Assembly (NCBI GenBank): GCA_030847615.1
Contig: JAUMIR010000001.1
Location: 261,763,187-261,827,186, forward strand
DNA from: Gambelia wislizenii
Lineage: Eukaryota > Chordata > Lepidosauria > Squamata > Crotaphytidae
DNA length: 64,000 bases
Reading direction: 5' to 3'
This document shows, piece after piece, positions 33,455 to 44,849 of this stretch; the first letter of the stretch is position 1, and each line of letters opens with the position of its first letter. The position numbers and the translations under genes were made by a program. The notes beneath the pieces are model-generated. The model ran no database searches and had not been told where the DNA came from. It was given only the letters and a program-made list of their open reading frames with translations.

Positions 33455-34780
33455 CTGAGACAGAAAGAGGGGGTTCATTGGCTGGGTGGGGCCTCACTAG
33501 TGGCGACTCACAAGGGGGTGGTCCAGCAATTTCAAGGAAATTAGCCCTCTAGAGACAATATAGTTTGTATTTCTCCTCCTCATTGCCTGATGTAACCCCA
33601 GTCAAGCCTGGAGATCCAGGGCTTCATGTATACTCCCCACCAGATGCTTGATGCTAATAGCTTTGAGTCAGAGCAGCTCATAATATGGAAGACAGGGGTG
33701 CAAGGGTAAGAGCAAGCTTCTGTACGGTTCAAATTGGTGCTAAGAGGGGAAAGTTTATTTTGAAAAAAGAAATGCAAATCATAAGGACCAAAACACAATT
33801 TTCTTCTGAAATCTTCAGGCCAATTCCAGGCGGGATTTTCTTGCAAGCTTCTTTGGCAGGCTTCATCTCAGAGAGGTATGTTTGCCTCTTTGTCTTGTCT
33901 GTCAGTAAACAATTACCCTGCTGAAAACTAAATAAAGTCCTGGAGGAAATAGGCATGTCCACAATTTAATTAAAGTATTTTATAGCATATGTGTCAAAAT
34001 GGTTTCATCCGAGTCTGTAATTCCCTTTATGCCCCTTATATGGAAAGTGTGGAGTGTATATTTACAAAGGAAGTACTTTCATGGGATTTCGTCCAGTCAC
34101 TCACTTGTCTTTCACAGCTAAGCTTGAAAAAACCCTGGATCAAATGTTAGCATCTAAAAGATAAAATACAAATATTGCAACTGCTAGTGGAAATGGCAAT
34201 TATTGAGTGTCTGCATCTTTCTAGATGTTCATAGTGTAATACCTGGGCGATAGGTGGCCCTCGGTTCTTTCTGTTATACTTTCTGACTGATGAATTTTCA
34301 TCTTTGGTTTTAACACTGGCAGCTTTCTGTTGCAGTTCAAGATGACTTTTAACCAAAAATGGGATGAAAACATGGGGATTAATGGGGTGGAGGGAGAGGA
34401 TGTGAGTGAGACCAAAAACGTAATTTGATAGTACACATTAGAAACCTATGTCCACAACACAAGCTTGCATCCTATTAGTGAGTTATGATAGTGTATATAC
34501 AGTTTATGCTATTATAACACAATTTTTTGTTATTATAGAGGTCAAAATTCTTTATCAATAACTGAATGACTAATTCCTTATCCCACCCCACCTACCTTTT
34601 AAGCAGTGCAACATCCCCTGCCCCAACACAGCCATTTCTATGCCATAAATCAGCAGGGGGATGACAGAAACACTGCCAGTTATGTTCTTATAGCTAGACA
34701 TGCTACAAATACTGATGAATTATATCACACACTGGACACTCTGTACATGCTCAAAGAACCAGGCAGCCAAAAAAAAATAA
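33455..34780. other. No recognised gene
   Basis: Open frames at 33580-33962 overlap on opposite strands and show no domain. Nothing else identified. Confidence 0.5.
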
Positions 34781-35022
34781 ACCTGTAGCAGAGTAGCAGA
34801 AATAACTCCAGTTGCCCCCAACATCTCCTTTAGGATGTTCCATAAAGTTGACAAACACTTTGGTGTCCTAGTAACTACGTTTATTACATATTAAAGTATA
34901 TACAGCAAAAACATACAGTTAATCCACTCTGTGCATACATCACAAGACACATCAGTCTCCATTATTGCATTGTATCACAAACAGCTCAGAGTGGGAAGAC
35001 ATAGATACAGGGCTTAGCATTA

Positions 35023-35718
35023 AAGTTGTCCCTCCACATTCGCCGGGGTTAGGGCCATGAGATGCCCGCGAATGTGAAAAATCCGCAAATAAAAACTAGG
35101 TCATGCCACCACCCTCCCTCCCCTCCAGGAGCAGTGACTGGTCTTGGCTCGTCGCTTCTTCCTCCCACCCTCTCCCCCCCCCAGGAGCAGCAACGGGCTT
35201 GCCAAGCCTTGTCACTGCTTCCTCCCCCCCTCTCCCTCCCCCCCAGGAGCAGCGACAGGGCTTGGCAAGCCTCGTCGCTGCTTCCTCCCACCCTCTCCTG
35301 CCCCCCCCGAGGAGCAGCGATGGGGCTAGCTGATCCTCGTTGTTGTGTCCTTCCACCCTCTACCACCCCTCCAGGAGGAGCGACAGGGCATGGCAAGCCT
35401 CTTTGCTGCTTCCTCCCACCCTCTCCCGCCCCTCCAAGAGCAGTGACAGGGCTTGGCAAGCCTCATCGCTGCTTCCTGCCACCTCCTCCGGCCCCTCCAG
35501 GAGTAGCGATGGGGCTTGGCAAGCCTCATTGCTGCTTCCTCCCACCTGCTCCTGCTCCCCCAGGAGCAGCGACAGGTCTAGCTGATCCTCGTCGCTGCTT
35601 CCTCCCACCCAATCCTGCCCCCGTAGTCGCAGTTTTTTGGATGGCGGGGTGGGTGCTCCCAAAACCGCGAATAGTCAAAACAGCGAATCTTAAAGCCACG
35701 AATATGGAGGGGCAACTG
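35023..35718. mobile_element. TA-flanked MITE carrying a hairpin array
   Basis: 696 bp between TA at 35021-35022 and 35719-35720. TIRs: AAGTTGTCCCTCCACATTCG (left) and, inverted, CAGTTGCCCCTCCATATTCG (right); inner TIR words ATCCGCAAAT and AACCGCGAATAG continue the symmetry. Between them lies a GC-rich array (35127-35624). Open frames on both strands through the array have no recognisable domain and reflect GC bias. Confidence 0.88.
35127..35624. repeat. Eight-unit (about 62 bp) hairpin minisatellite
   Basis: Eight units start at AGGAGCAGYGA-like words (35127 to 35562), mean length about 62 bp. In most units the first part, GGAGCAGCGACAGGGCTTG, is followed one base later by its inverted copy CAAGCCTCGTCGCTGCTTCC, giving arms of about 19 bp. 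The remaining 20-25 bp are C-rich (CCCACCCTCTCCCGCCCC). Confidence 0.9.
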
Positions 35719-36257
35719 TATATCATTTACATGTATGCAAACACCATATCTCTTCCCACATAGATAAGACTGGGACATATTCAAGGATACTTTCATACTT
35801 TCCCATAACAAAGCCCAGCTGCATAATATGTTTAAAGCTTGTACTCCTTGAATGCCCCCTACTGGTAGACATAGTGTCAGAGTATCTCTTTATAACATGA
35901 ATTTCATGGATTGCAAATCCCATACCCTGACAAATACATCATCTGCAGGGACATCTTGAGGACCCCTGGAGGTCCCTGTGGATGCCTGTTGCATATTAAT
36001 TCAATATTAAATTGAATTAAAAAGGATTAAAACAGGAAAATAGCAATCGGGGCAGCTTACAATATAAAAACTCCATAATTGCAGTCCCTAGCCCACCCAC
36101 CCCTTAAAATAATATTAAATTGAATTAAAAAGGATTAAAACATACAATAATTAAAAATATATTAAATTAGGAAAAATAAAACATACAATAATTTAAGGGG
36201 GGAAAATTCCAATGGTAGCTCAAAGGGAAAGGACAGCCGAGTCTTGGGATGGGATAG

Positions 36258-37620
36258 TTATTCAACAAAGGCCTGGCGGAAAAGATCTGTCTTGACAGCT
36301 TTTTTAAAGCTCTGTAAGGTGGTAATAAGATGGATCTCGTCCGACAGGCCATTCCATAATCTGGGAGCGGCAGCAGAGAAGGCCCTCTGGGAGGTCACCG
36401 ACAGCCTTGTTTTCATAGGCTGTAACAGATTCCTCCCAGAGGACCAAAGCGCATGGGGAGGGTCATATGGGAGGAGGTGGTCCCAGAGGTAAGTTGGACC
36501 CAAGCCATGTAGGGCTTTAAAGGTCATAACCAACACCTTGTACTGTACCCGGAAACTAATAAGCAGCCAGTGGAGAGCTTTTAGCACAGGTGTTATGTGC
36601 TCTGTTCTGGAAACACCAGAAATCAACCTGGCTGCCACGTTCTGAACAAGTTGAAGTTTCTGAGTCAAGCACAAGGGTGGCCCCATGTAGAGCGCATTAC
36701 AGAAATCGAGATGGGAGGTTACCAGCGCATGTACCACAGTTTCGAGGTCCCTGGTTTCCAGGAAAGGGCGCAGCTGGCATATCAGCCAAAGTTGATAACA
36801 GGCACTCCTGACCGTCACATTTACCTGATTAGACATCAGGAGCAATGGGTCCAGGAGCACCCCCATACTGCGAACGCAGTCCTTGAAGGAGAGTGTAGTT
36901 CCATCCAGGATTGGAAGTTGTATTCCCAGACCTGATTTCAGGCCTGTAACTATTAGTACCTCCATTTTGTCTGGATTCAGTCTCAATTTGTTTTTCCTCA
37001 TCCCGTCCATTACTGCTTTAAGACAATCATTGAGAGGAGAGATACCATCTGAAGTTGAAGCTGATGACCAAGACATGGAGAAGTATATTTGGGTGTCATC
37101 AGCATACTGAGGACACCGTACTCCATGCCTCCGAATGATCTCTTCCAGAGGCTTCATATAGATGTTAAATAGCATTGGGGACAGGATGGCACCCTGAGGG
37201 ATGCCACAATTAAGCTCTATTCTAGTAGAGCAACTGTCCCCAAGCCTCACCCTCTGGGATCTGCCTGAGAGGAAGGAACAGAACCACTGCAAGGCAGTGC
37301 CTCCAATTCCTAACCCTCTCAGGTGATCCAAGAGGATGGAATGATCTATTGTATTGAAGGCTGCTGAGAGGTCCAAGAGAACCAACAGAGTCACACTACC
37401 CCTGTCAATACCCAAGCGAAGGTTATCAGCCAGAGCAACCATGGCAGTCTCAACTCCATATCCTATCCTAAAGCCAGTTTGAAATGGATCTGGATAATCA
37501 GTTTCATCCAAGACAGCTTGGAGTTGGGAAGCAACCGCCCTCTAGATCACCTTGCTTAAAAAAGGCAGCAAGGAGACTGGTCTATAATTGTTCCTGTCCA
37601 AGGGGACCAAGGAAGGCTTT
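36258..37620 (-). pseudogene. L2-clade reverse transcriptase and C-terminal domain
   Basis: Visible: NNYRPVSLLPFLSKVI upstream of a TAG stop at about 37541, then an uninterrupted 417-codon stretch 37511-36258. It has LDLSAAFNTIDHSIL (motif A; the residue after AAF is Asn in place of the catalytic Asp), GIPQGAILSPMLFNIYM (motif B), QYADDTQIYFS with YADD at 37095-37106, then HITPVLKALHWLLISF and RAFSAAAPRLWNGLSDEI. The motif A Asp-to-Asn change would by itself disable polymerisation. Otherwise the domain is nearly intact, longer than the 16.6-kb copy. Confidence 0.9.
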
Positions 37621-37621
37621 T

Positions 37622-37927
37622 TCAGGAGCGGCTTAACCGCTGCTTCCCCTCCCTGAAGGACGCATTGATAATATCCCTAAGGAGTACTCTCAATGCATCA
37701 TCCCCTTGGGTGGCCAGCCAAGATGGACAGGGATCGAGGGGACAGGTCGTCTTCCTCACTCTACCAAGGAGCTTGTCCACGTTATCGGTACTCACAGACT
37801 GAAGCTGATCCAATAAAATTTCATTAACGGAGTTACTGGACACCTCGTCTATAGATTCTGTCATAACACTGGCATCTAAGACGGCTCTTATCTGAGAGAT
37901 TTTATCTGCAAATTGGATGTTAAACAC
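37622..37927 (-). pseudogene. Linker segment of the L2-clade ORF2
   Basis: A 101-codon acidic, helix-prone stretch (FADKISQIRAVLD, SVNEILLDQLQSV, CPLDPCPSWL) lies between endonuclease and RT in the same orientation. It is the usual L2/CR1 linker preceding the RT. A frame change near 37620 separates it from the RT frame. Confidence 0.75.
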
Positions 37928-38421
37928 GTCTCAGCAGGCCATTGTCGGGTTGATTAAGGGGTTCTGCACAGGTGGAATCTGTGTCAGCTCCCCCCCCCCA
38001 TCAGTTCTGCTGGACAGGACTCTGCAGATGCAATACGTGCAGAGGAGAAAGACTTCTGCACTGCACGTATCGCCTCTCGATAAGAATCAAGAATATTCCT
38101 ATGACGAGTTTTGTTGGATAAGAGTCAAGTCTTCCTCCAGGTGTGCTCTAGTCATTGTCCAGCCCGCTTCATCTTCCTAAGCTCCTCTGAATTCCAGGGC
38201 TTACGGTTAGGAGCAGGCTGGAAAGGACGTTTGGGAGCGATTGTGTTGATAGCCTTGGTGAGGTTGGTGTTCCAAATATTAACCAAAACTTCAACAGAAT
38301 CACCAGCGTTACCAACCATTAAACCCTCCAAGGCTTTCTGGAATCCCATTGGTTCCATTAGCCTTCGAGGGCAGACCATTTAAATAGGTCTGCCACCCCC
38401 CAGTGGGGCAGACAGTGGCTC

Positions 38422-39180
38422 TTAGCTCCATCTTGACAGGAAATGATCCGTCTGTGACAATGCGGAAGTTTTAATAACCTCCGCCCATGGATATTCCTGT
38501 TCCATACTAAAGGCCGCATCGAGGGTATGACCTGCACAGTGAGTAGGCCCGACAACCAATTGGAATAGGCCCATGTTTGTCATGGATTCCATGAACTCTC
38601 GAGTTGCGCCAGTTAGATTTAGGAAGCTGGTCACGAGTGGGATGTTGAAGTTGCCAAGAAGTAAAAGTCTGGGCGACTGCAGCAGCAACTCTGAGACCAG
38701 CTGTGTTAGCTCGGTTAGGGAGTCTGTTAGACAACGAGGTGGCCGGTATACTAACAGAATCCCTAAGCTATCCCTGGACCTCAGGCTTAGGTACATAAAC
38801 TCAATGTGGACTGTGTTCCGGATAGGCTTCCTGGTCAAGGTTAGATTGCTTTTATGAACCAGAGCCACTCCGCCCCCCCCCCGCCCACTTTTCCTTATCT
38901 GTTCACTAACTGAGTACCTGGCCGGGAGTGCCTGCGCCCAAGTCGCAGCACTGGCCTCTCCCAGCCAGGTCTCCGTAAAGCATGCCAGGTCAGCAGCCTC
39001 ATCCAATAAAAGGTCATGGATGATATGCGTCTTGTTTTTAACTGACCTGGCATTGCAAAGGAGCAGAGTAAGTGTCTGTGGAATGGTTGGTGCGCTCTCC
39101 AATTTATTCTGGGAAACAGAGTGAATTGAAGGCGGGATAGATATGAAACATCGATCCCGCCTTCTTTTGTAACAATTCTT
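38422..39180 (-). pseudogene. L2-clade endonuclease domain
   Basis: The N-terminal block LLCNARSVKNKTH, metal-binding TETWL, then GGGVALVHKSNL, LGILLVYRPP, LLLLGNFNIP, GPTHCAGHTLD and a TDHFL-like end. The GDFN block reads GNFN (near 38650), so the Asp is Asn here. The frame extends 5' of 39180 through basic, Pro-rich sequence encoded by the tandem units. It belongs to the same ORF2 as the RT but frames differ between 38420 and 37930. Confidence 0.85.
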
Positions 39181-39252
39181 CACTCTGTTGCCACCATACC
39201 TTCCCTTCCCCCACACAACCTCAATTCCCGCTCCCAGATCATTCCCAGCCCC

Positions 39253-39590
39253 TGGTACGTGTTCCTGGGGTGGGGGTGGTGGAGTGACTTTTAAGGCCAG
39301 CCCCTCCTGACCACACCCCAACTCCCTGCTCAGCTGTCTCAGCTGCCTCTACCCTGGTGTAATGGAGAAAGAAGGCTTCCTCACAGTCCTCCAGAGTCTT
39401 CTGGCTGGCTGGCTGGCTGGCTGGTAGGTGTTCCTGGGGTGGTGGTGGTGGAATGACTTTTAAGGCTAGCCCTTCCTGGCCACACCCCAACTCCCTGCTC
39501 AGTGTTTCAGCTGCCTTTACCCCAGTGTAATGGGGAAGGAAGGCTTCCTCACAGTCCTCCAGAGTCTTCTGGCTGGCTGGCTCAGCATGG
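39253..39590 (-). repeat. Two 169-bp tandem units at the L2 5' end
   Basis: GTGTTCCTGGGG starts at 39259 and again at 39428, and the following text (TTTTAAGGC, CACACCCCAACTCCCTGCTC, CTTCCTCACAGTCCTCCAGA) repeats in step. CTGG runs (GGCTGGCTGG) close each unit. A third, short duplication of GTTGAATTAATCCA follows at 39594-39626. The layout resembles the promoter monomers of some LINE 5' UTRs. Confidence 0.88.
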
Positions 39591-39734
39591 GTTTGAATTA
39601 ATCCAGCATGGGGTTGAATTAATCCAGTTAACCTCAGTCTTGTTCCTATTTTAGGGCATATCATGTCTTCAGAAGTGAAGTTTATTGGGTGATTAATTGC
39701 AGGATTTACTGTATTGCCTGCCATTCAGTGGATT

Positions 39735-41430
39735 CCCAGGACAGTTTATGAGAAATCAGAAGTATACTAAAAGAGACTGGTGGTATAAAAGCACAGTGTA
39801 AAAGCAATGTGAAAAGCACAGTGTAAAAGCAATGTGCAGAGAGCAAAATGGCTAATTTTATAAACATCATATATGAGGAAGCCTGGAGGTCTTACCACCT
39901 CAGTCCTTGCTATAATCCCCTAAAATGGGGAAGGTTCACAGTAGGTTCTCCATCAACATGGATGCCTCCATGACAGCAAAAACCCATAAGTAATGTCCTT
40001 TTCATGGTTAATGATGTGGAACTTACATTTTCATCACAGTTTCTAGCCCCCCTTGGATGGCCTAGTATACTCTTTTGACAAATGCCTCTGAATGTATTCT
40101 CCCTACTGAAGAAATATAATAGAAGACAAAAACATAGCAGCAGAGAAGGCCTGTAGTGGAGAAAGCCCATTATAAACTGCATCGGAGATGCAGGGGTCAA
40201 AGCAGAGGTGGAAAAGTCAACAGAGAAGGGTTAATAGTTTAACATGTAGTGAGCTCAGTATCTATTTCAGTAACAACTCACTAAACATTAGCCTGTTAAC
40301 TCTTTTCAACTAAAGTTCCCATGTCTAGCTCTTGGCTCAGTTCCTATGGGACTTAAGTGGCTTCCTTTCACCATTCTGACCTCTTCCAAACTGGGACTCA
40401 ACAATCTCATTAAATGGGCTATTTGCATGAAGACTTGTGGACTGCAAAGAACAAACTTTTTATCATTAACAAATAAGTTTGATCATTGCATTACTGTGAA
40501 TGGGTCAAACTGTGTGACTATGAATGTTGTGATTACGAATCCTGAGAATCCCTGTGAAATCTGGTACAAAAATCAAGAGATTTAAAAATGTTGTCCACCC
40601 CCCAACTGGGACTGCCATCATTGGGAAAGGATGCCAGGATCAGTCCGTTTTGCTCTTGTTCCTGCCCTATTCATTAGTTTCCCTAGAGCTTTGGTGTAGA
40701 CTGTGCATAACAATTTGTGTAGGGGTGAAATGATGTACGTTTAACTGTCTGGGCTTTGCTTGGGAAAGGAGATAAGGCACCTGCAATTAACAGTTCTAAC
40801 CTCAAGATTAGAGACTCTTGGAAAATGTTAACTTTTGTTTTAAGGAATGCCTGTGTTAGTGGATGATGGATAAGCAATAGCTATTCAGCCTGCCAGATTT
40901 TGTTGATTGTAAAATGCTTTTACCTTAGAGAGTAGCCTTTAGGCTGTCAGTCTCAGCAACAACTTTAAATTGCATGATTCCTGGATTTCTAGCAATAAAG
41001 CTTTCTGATGCAACCTACAGCTTGTGCTTTATGAGAGTTTGGGAATCCTGGTACCTGACAAAGGAAGAATTCAGCATAGCCTCTACTGCTGCTGCTGCTT
41101 TCTCAGCTGGCCCTTACCTTGCCCCCCCCCCACATGCACATGCTGGAGGAATGCTGGAATGCATAGGAAGTGGGGAGAGGGGCCATGTAGCAAGGTTGGC
41201 ACATCAGCCGGAGTGGTAATCACCCCCATTGGTCTCTAATGACAGATAAATATGTATCTGTTCAGAATACTCAACTAAGAAAATTAACGTGGACATGTGC
41301 CCATCATAAATTTGCTTTTGAACTCTTTATTCCAGTGTGTAAGAATGAAATAAGCAAAGCAAACCATTTCTAATCAGGGAGGATTTCAGCAATTGACTGC
41401 TGATTTGGAGGAGAGTCTGAAATGGAGATA
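39735..41430. other. No recognised gene
   Basis: A stretch ending AATAAAGCTTTCTGATGC near 41000 has the look of a U5 region, but no LTR edges are visible. Duplicated AAAAGCACAGTGTAAAAGCAATGTG words near 39789-39840. Nothing else identified. Confidence 0.45.
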
Positions 41431-41434
41431 TAGA

Positions 41435-41620
41435 TCTTTTAATATTTTGATGCTATTTAGGGTTATGAAGAGGTATTTTAATGTTTTGACCATTTTACTT
41501 GTATTTTAATGTACATGGTTGGTTGGGTTTTTTACTGAGACCTGGTTTTCATTATGTTGGAAGCCATCTTGAATATCTGATCATGGAGAAAGGTAGGATG
41601 GAATCCTAAATAAATGCATG
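41435..41620 (+). mobile_element. L2-type 3' end, old
   Basis: TTTTAATGTT-rich sequence then GGAAGCCATCTTGAATATC and GAAAGGTAGGATGGAATCC with an AATAAATG end; matches the layout of the other L2-type tails here. Confidence 0.5.
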
Positions 41621-41624
41621 CAAG

Positions 41625-43140
41625 GGAACGCTGATGACATGTCCATATCATCTTCAGCATTTTGACCGCTCTTTCCAAATTGTGTAGAGGCGAAATGGGG
41701 ATTGACCCTATCCATTACAGACTGACTGCTATTTCTCACAAGGCCAAATTATTATTTTGGGCTGGCACATTCCAAACCACCACAAAGTGGCAGAAAAAAA
41801 TAAGAGAGGGAAAAAGCAGATAATTTAAGTGGGGAAACAAGCAATTATTTTAGAACACACTGTTCTGTTTAAAGCACCTTGTTTTAAAGCACCAACAGGG
41901 TGATAAGTGTTATAATTCAGTGTAAACAGGAGATAGCAATTAAGAGAGAGTATTTGGGATGTTATTTATAGCTATGAGTGTTGCTTTTAAATCTCTTTAC
42001 AAGAGTGCTGTTGGGACAATGGCCAAAACTGATCTATGTCAGTATGAATATATTAGGATAGTGACCAACAAGATTCCTGAAAGGGCATAAATATCATCCT
42101 AAATTTAAGGCACATACAACTTTATTAACAGTCCCCTTCCCCATGTAGAGAAGTTTTGTATATCACTCACCATAGCAATGCATGGAGATAAATCATTCAC
42201 AAAGTAATATTTAATTCAGAGAAACTGAATATCCTCAATTTGAATATACTCCAATAAAAACCTAATTAGCATACTGTAATATTTTAATTGATTAATTAAT
42301 TCAATTTATAGGTTAAAATCACTACAGTTAATTGAACAAACACCTTTAATTGTGAAGTCTTTAATTGGTTGACAGGCTTCATAGCAATTAATGTTTGCTA
42401 CTAGCTAGCTATAAACATCAGCTGTGACCACTAAAAACACTACTGTTAATTGGAGATCAAAGATTGAGCTTTCTGTTAACGAGAATTGTATTTAGTGAAA
42501 CAAAACTTTCCTAACAGACGGCTAAGCTGTCTAACTTAAAAACAAATTATTTTTCATAAAAACTTTTCACTGTAACATGACCTGTTGCCCTAGTCACAAT
42601 GCTATGAAGTGGGTTGCTGTGAATGAGTTATGTGAGGATTTCATTTGGCTTGTTTCTTGACCGGAACTCCCCAAATGGTCAAATTTAGTTATACATTTAA
42701 TGGGAAAAACTAACCATTTCTTTTTTAGAAAAAGATGAAGTAAAATTGATGCATTCATCATTCTAAACAAAGAACTTTGAGTGCATTGTTCTTAAAAACA
42801 GGACTGATATTCCTATGTAGGGAATCAGGAGCCCATCAAGGCGGTGAAAAAACTCCCCATGGAATTTGTGAGGAATTCCATCTGTCTTAATGTATTTTTT
42901 TTAAAAACGGAACCCAAGGTGTGGGAAGTGATCTTCCACTTAAATAAATGGAAATAAGAAAGGCTGTTTGTTGCATCAGCACACAATCACTAAGGCAAAA
43001 ATCCAACAAGATGGATGCTGCCTTGTTAGCAAGCTCTGCCCCTGCATACATCTGACCAATCAGCTATTCGCTTTGGGAATGTGCAGCAATGCAATTTAGT
43101 TGTCATAACACGCGGGAGTGTACATTTCCCCCACAGATTT
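41625..43140. other. No gene; possible conserved non-coding stretch 41825-42560
   Basis: No coding signal or recognised repeat. Between about 42270 and 42520 there are many TTAATT, AATTAA and CAATTA words, typical homeodomain-type sites, in otherwise complex sequence. Candidate regulatory DNA only. Confidence 0.35.
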
Positions 43141-43148
43141 TAAAATAC

Positions 43149-43611
43149 TGTTGCAGAAATCATGGAACAGCGGACCCACGGATTGGAAAGTGAGTTTTAT
43201 TACACCGGTGGGCCTGACTGGAATATCTTCCAAAGAGTCAGAGCCAAGAGCTATGATTACAGAATACTTTTATACATTAATTTTGGTATGAAAAAAACAA
43301 TTCCCTCCTCCTTCTCTTTGGTGTCATCAGTTTCCTTTGAGACAATTTGTTGATAGTTCAAGGCAAGATAACTTAGGAACATTTAGGTACAGTTCGACCA
43401 CTATTAGAGAAAAAATTTGTTTACATCAGCATATCATATGTTTCTGGAACATAGAGTTGATTAGTAAGGAACATTGACTAGGCCTGAGAGTTAAAGAAAA
43501 AAGACTTTGCAGAGTCCCAGACTCTCATGGGCTATCTAGTTTGACCCCAAATAGTGATTGTAAGATTACAGCATTCAGCCAATAGACATTAGAGTCGAAA
43601 TGGCTACTACA
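43149..43611 (-). repeat. 3' LTR of the provirus
   Basis: 463 bp, TG...CA ends, near-identical to 48325-48787. It abuts the polypurine tract on its minus-strand 5' side. Confidence 0.95.
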
Positions 43612-43622
43612 TTTCCCCCCTT
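43612..43622 (-). promoter_or_regulatory. Polypurine tract
   Basis: AAGGGGGGAAA on the minus strand directly precedes the TG of the 3' LTR. This is the expected plus-strand primer site and fixes the provirus orientation. Confidence 0.88.
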
Positions 43623-43698
43623 AAATTAAATGATTAATTTCAAAGACAATTAATCCATTTCACACAAGTAAATCCCTATTTAAGCCATCAAAGCATAT

Positions 43699-43968
43699 CT
43701 AGTATTGATCTGTGTACGATAGCAGGCAGGAAACAAAAGATACATGAGATGAGCATGCATAGCAGAACAACAATGAAACAATGCCAACAAGAATAACATA
43801 AACCATCCTTTTAACCATCTTAGGTCTATTAAAATTAATCTCCCTGAATGAAAACAATGAAAAATTCACCCCTGAAATAGTTGACAAATTGTAACCATAG
43901 GTTTTCTGAAAACCTTTTGTAACAAACCCCTCCCGTTTGGTTATAGCATAAGACAATAAAATCAACAT
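43699..43968 (-). pseudogene. Unassigned ORF at the provirus 3' end
   Basis: An 89-codon open frame just upstream of the polypurine tract, with one hydrophobic run of about 20 residues (VYVILVGIVSLLF, followed by Cys-rich CYACSS). Its position would fit the end of a membrane protein such as env, but I see no envelope motifs (no CX6C, no heptad region), so function is not assigned. A second unassigned frame lies at 43982-44179. Confidence 0.35.
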
Positions 43969-44329
43969 TACAGCATGCAGGTTAATTTTGTTTGGGATCT
44001 GACCATATGTTGAGCAGCCTGATGGAACTTCCAGTAATCTGGTCAGCTGCAGTAAGGTCTAGTCCCGTCTTCTTTCCTCTCCATTTGCAGGTTTCGATTT
44101 TACATTGAATGAGCAGCCTCCTGAGTGCTAACAGTATATAATCGAACCTGAGTCTTCTTGCCTGCCTCTTCAGGATCACCTAGAGTTTTTAACCAGTGCA
44201 ATATCCCTGACATACTGAACTAACTTACTGAGTCTGTACACAAACAATTGCTGTGAATATGAGAGTGGGGAACAAAGGCTGACTTTTTGGTTTGGCTACT
44301 TTTGCACTCTGAGGGGATTCTTAAACTGC

Positions 44330-44800
44330 ATACAGTTAAAATTTCACTCAAGTTACTGCTTTTTCTTTAACAGATGTGGGGCTATGGAACTTTAACTCAC
44401 ACCTCATTCCCTAGTTGGAAAGTGTGAACTTCTATGATGGGGATTGGGGCATGTTTTTCTAACACATAACAGCATTGGGCTTGCAATACATTATCTAGCA
44501 TTTGCACCTCTTGTTGCAAACTAACATGTACTAACTCTTGCATGTTCCCCCCTTAACTCAACCAAAATCTGGGGGGGGGGCTACTATACATCAATTCAAA
44601 TGGGGATAAGCCAGTAGTCTTATGTGGGGTGCAACAAATCTGAAACAGGGCCAAGAGCAGTATTTCTGTCCACTTTTGCTTGATTTCCTGGCATAGCTTA
44701 GCCAGATGAGTTTTGATAGTCTGATTCATCCTCTCCACTTGTCTGGAACTCTGAAGATGATATGCACAATGTAAATTCCACTGGATTTAGGGTGCCCAGT
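44330..44800 (-). pseudogene. Integrase C-terminal remnant
   Basis: Only the last part of a gammaretrovirus-like integrase remains. Near 44750 it has the block with the third catalytic acidic residue (VERMNQTIK). The tail of the core follows (KTTGLSPFELMY), then a weak C-terminal domain signal (TFQLGNEV) near 44420. The first two catalytic Asp residues and the zinc domain fall in the deleted part. It sits directly downstream of gag sequence, with the junction at about 44790-44800. Several stops follow. Confidence 0.85.
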
Positions 44801-44849
44801 CTGTTCTATTCAATGAGCTCTGCTTCTGTCATTCTGATGAAAGGAGCCT

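Larger units (their letters stand above)
34784..35932 (-). mobile_element. Possible solo LTR split by a MITE
   Basis: Removing the MITE at 35023-35718 (plus one TA) leaves about 450 bp. On the minus strand this starts TGTCAGGGTATGGG and ends CTGCTACA, with ATGTTATAAAG and TGTAATAAACG as possible promoter and polyadenylation signals. No clear flanking duplication and no second copy in the window. LTR identity is inferred from layout only. Confidence 0.4.
35995..39730 (-). mobile_element. L2-clade LINE, near complete
   Basis: Minus-strand element of about 3.7 kb: tandem 5' units (39590-39253), endonuclease, linker, RT, C-terminal domain (ending 36258) and a 3' UTR to about 35995. The 3' end carries the GTAAGCTGCCCCGATTG block and a partial duplication: a 32-bp A/T-rich segment occurs at 36003-36034 and again at 36111-36142. 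Same family as 16557-18085. One frameshift region near 37620, one at 37930-38420 and single stops make it non-functional as it stands. Edges are approximate. Confidence 0.87.

Noticed and set aside
35049..35763. Open frames of 136-233 codons as secreted or structural proteins
   Set aside because: Generated by the 62-bp array; repeated in all frames and bounded by transposon TIRs.
40590..41065. Solo LTR ending near AATAAAGCTTTCTG
   Set aside because: No convincing TG/CA edges, duplication or second copy.
43699..43968. Envelope transmembrane protein
   Set aside because: A single hydrophobic run in the right place but no envelope-specific motifs; left unassigned.
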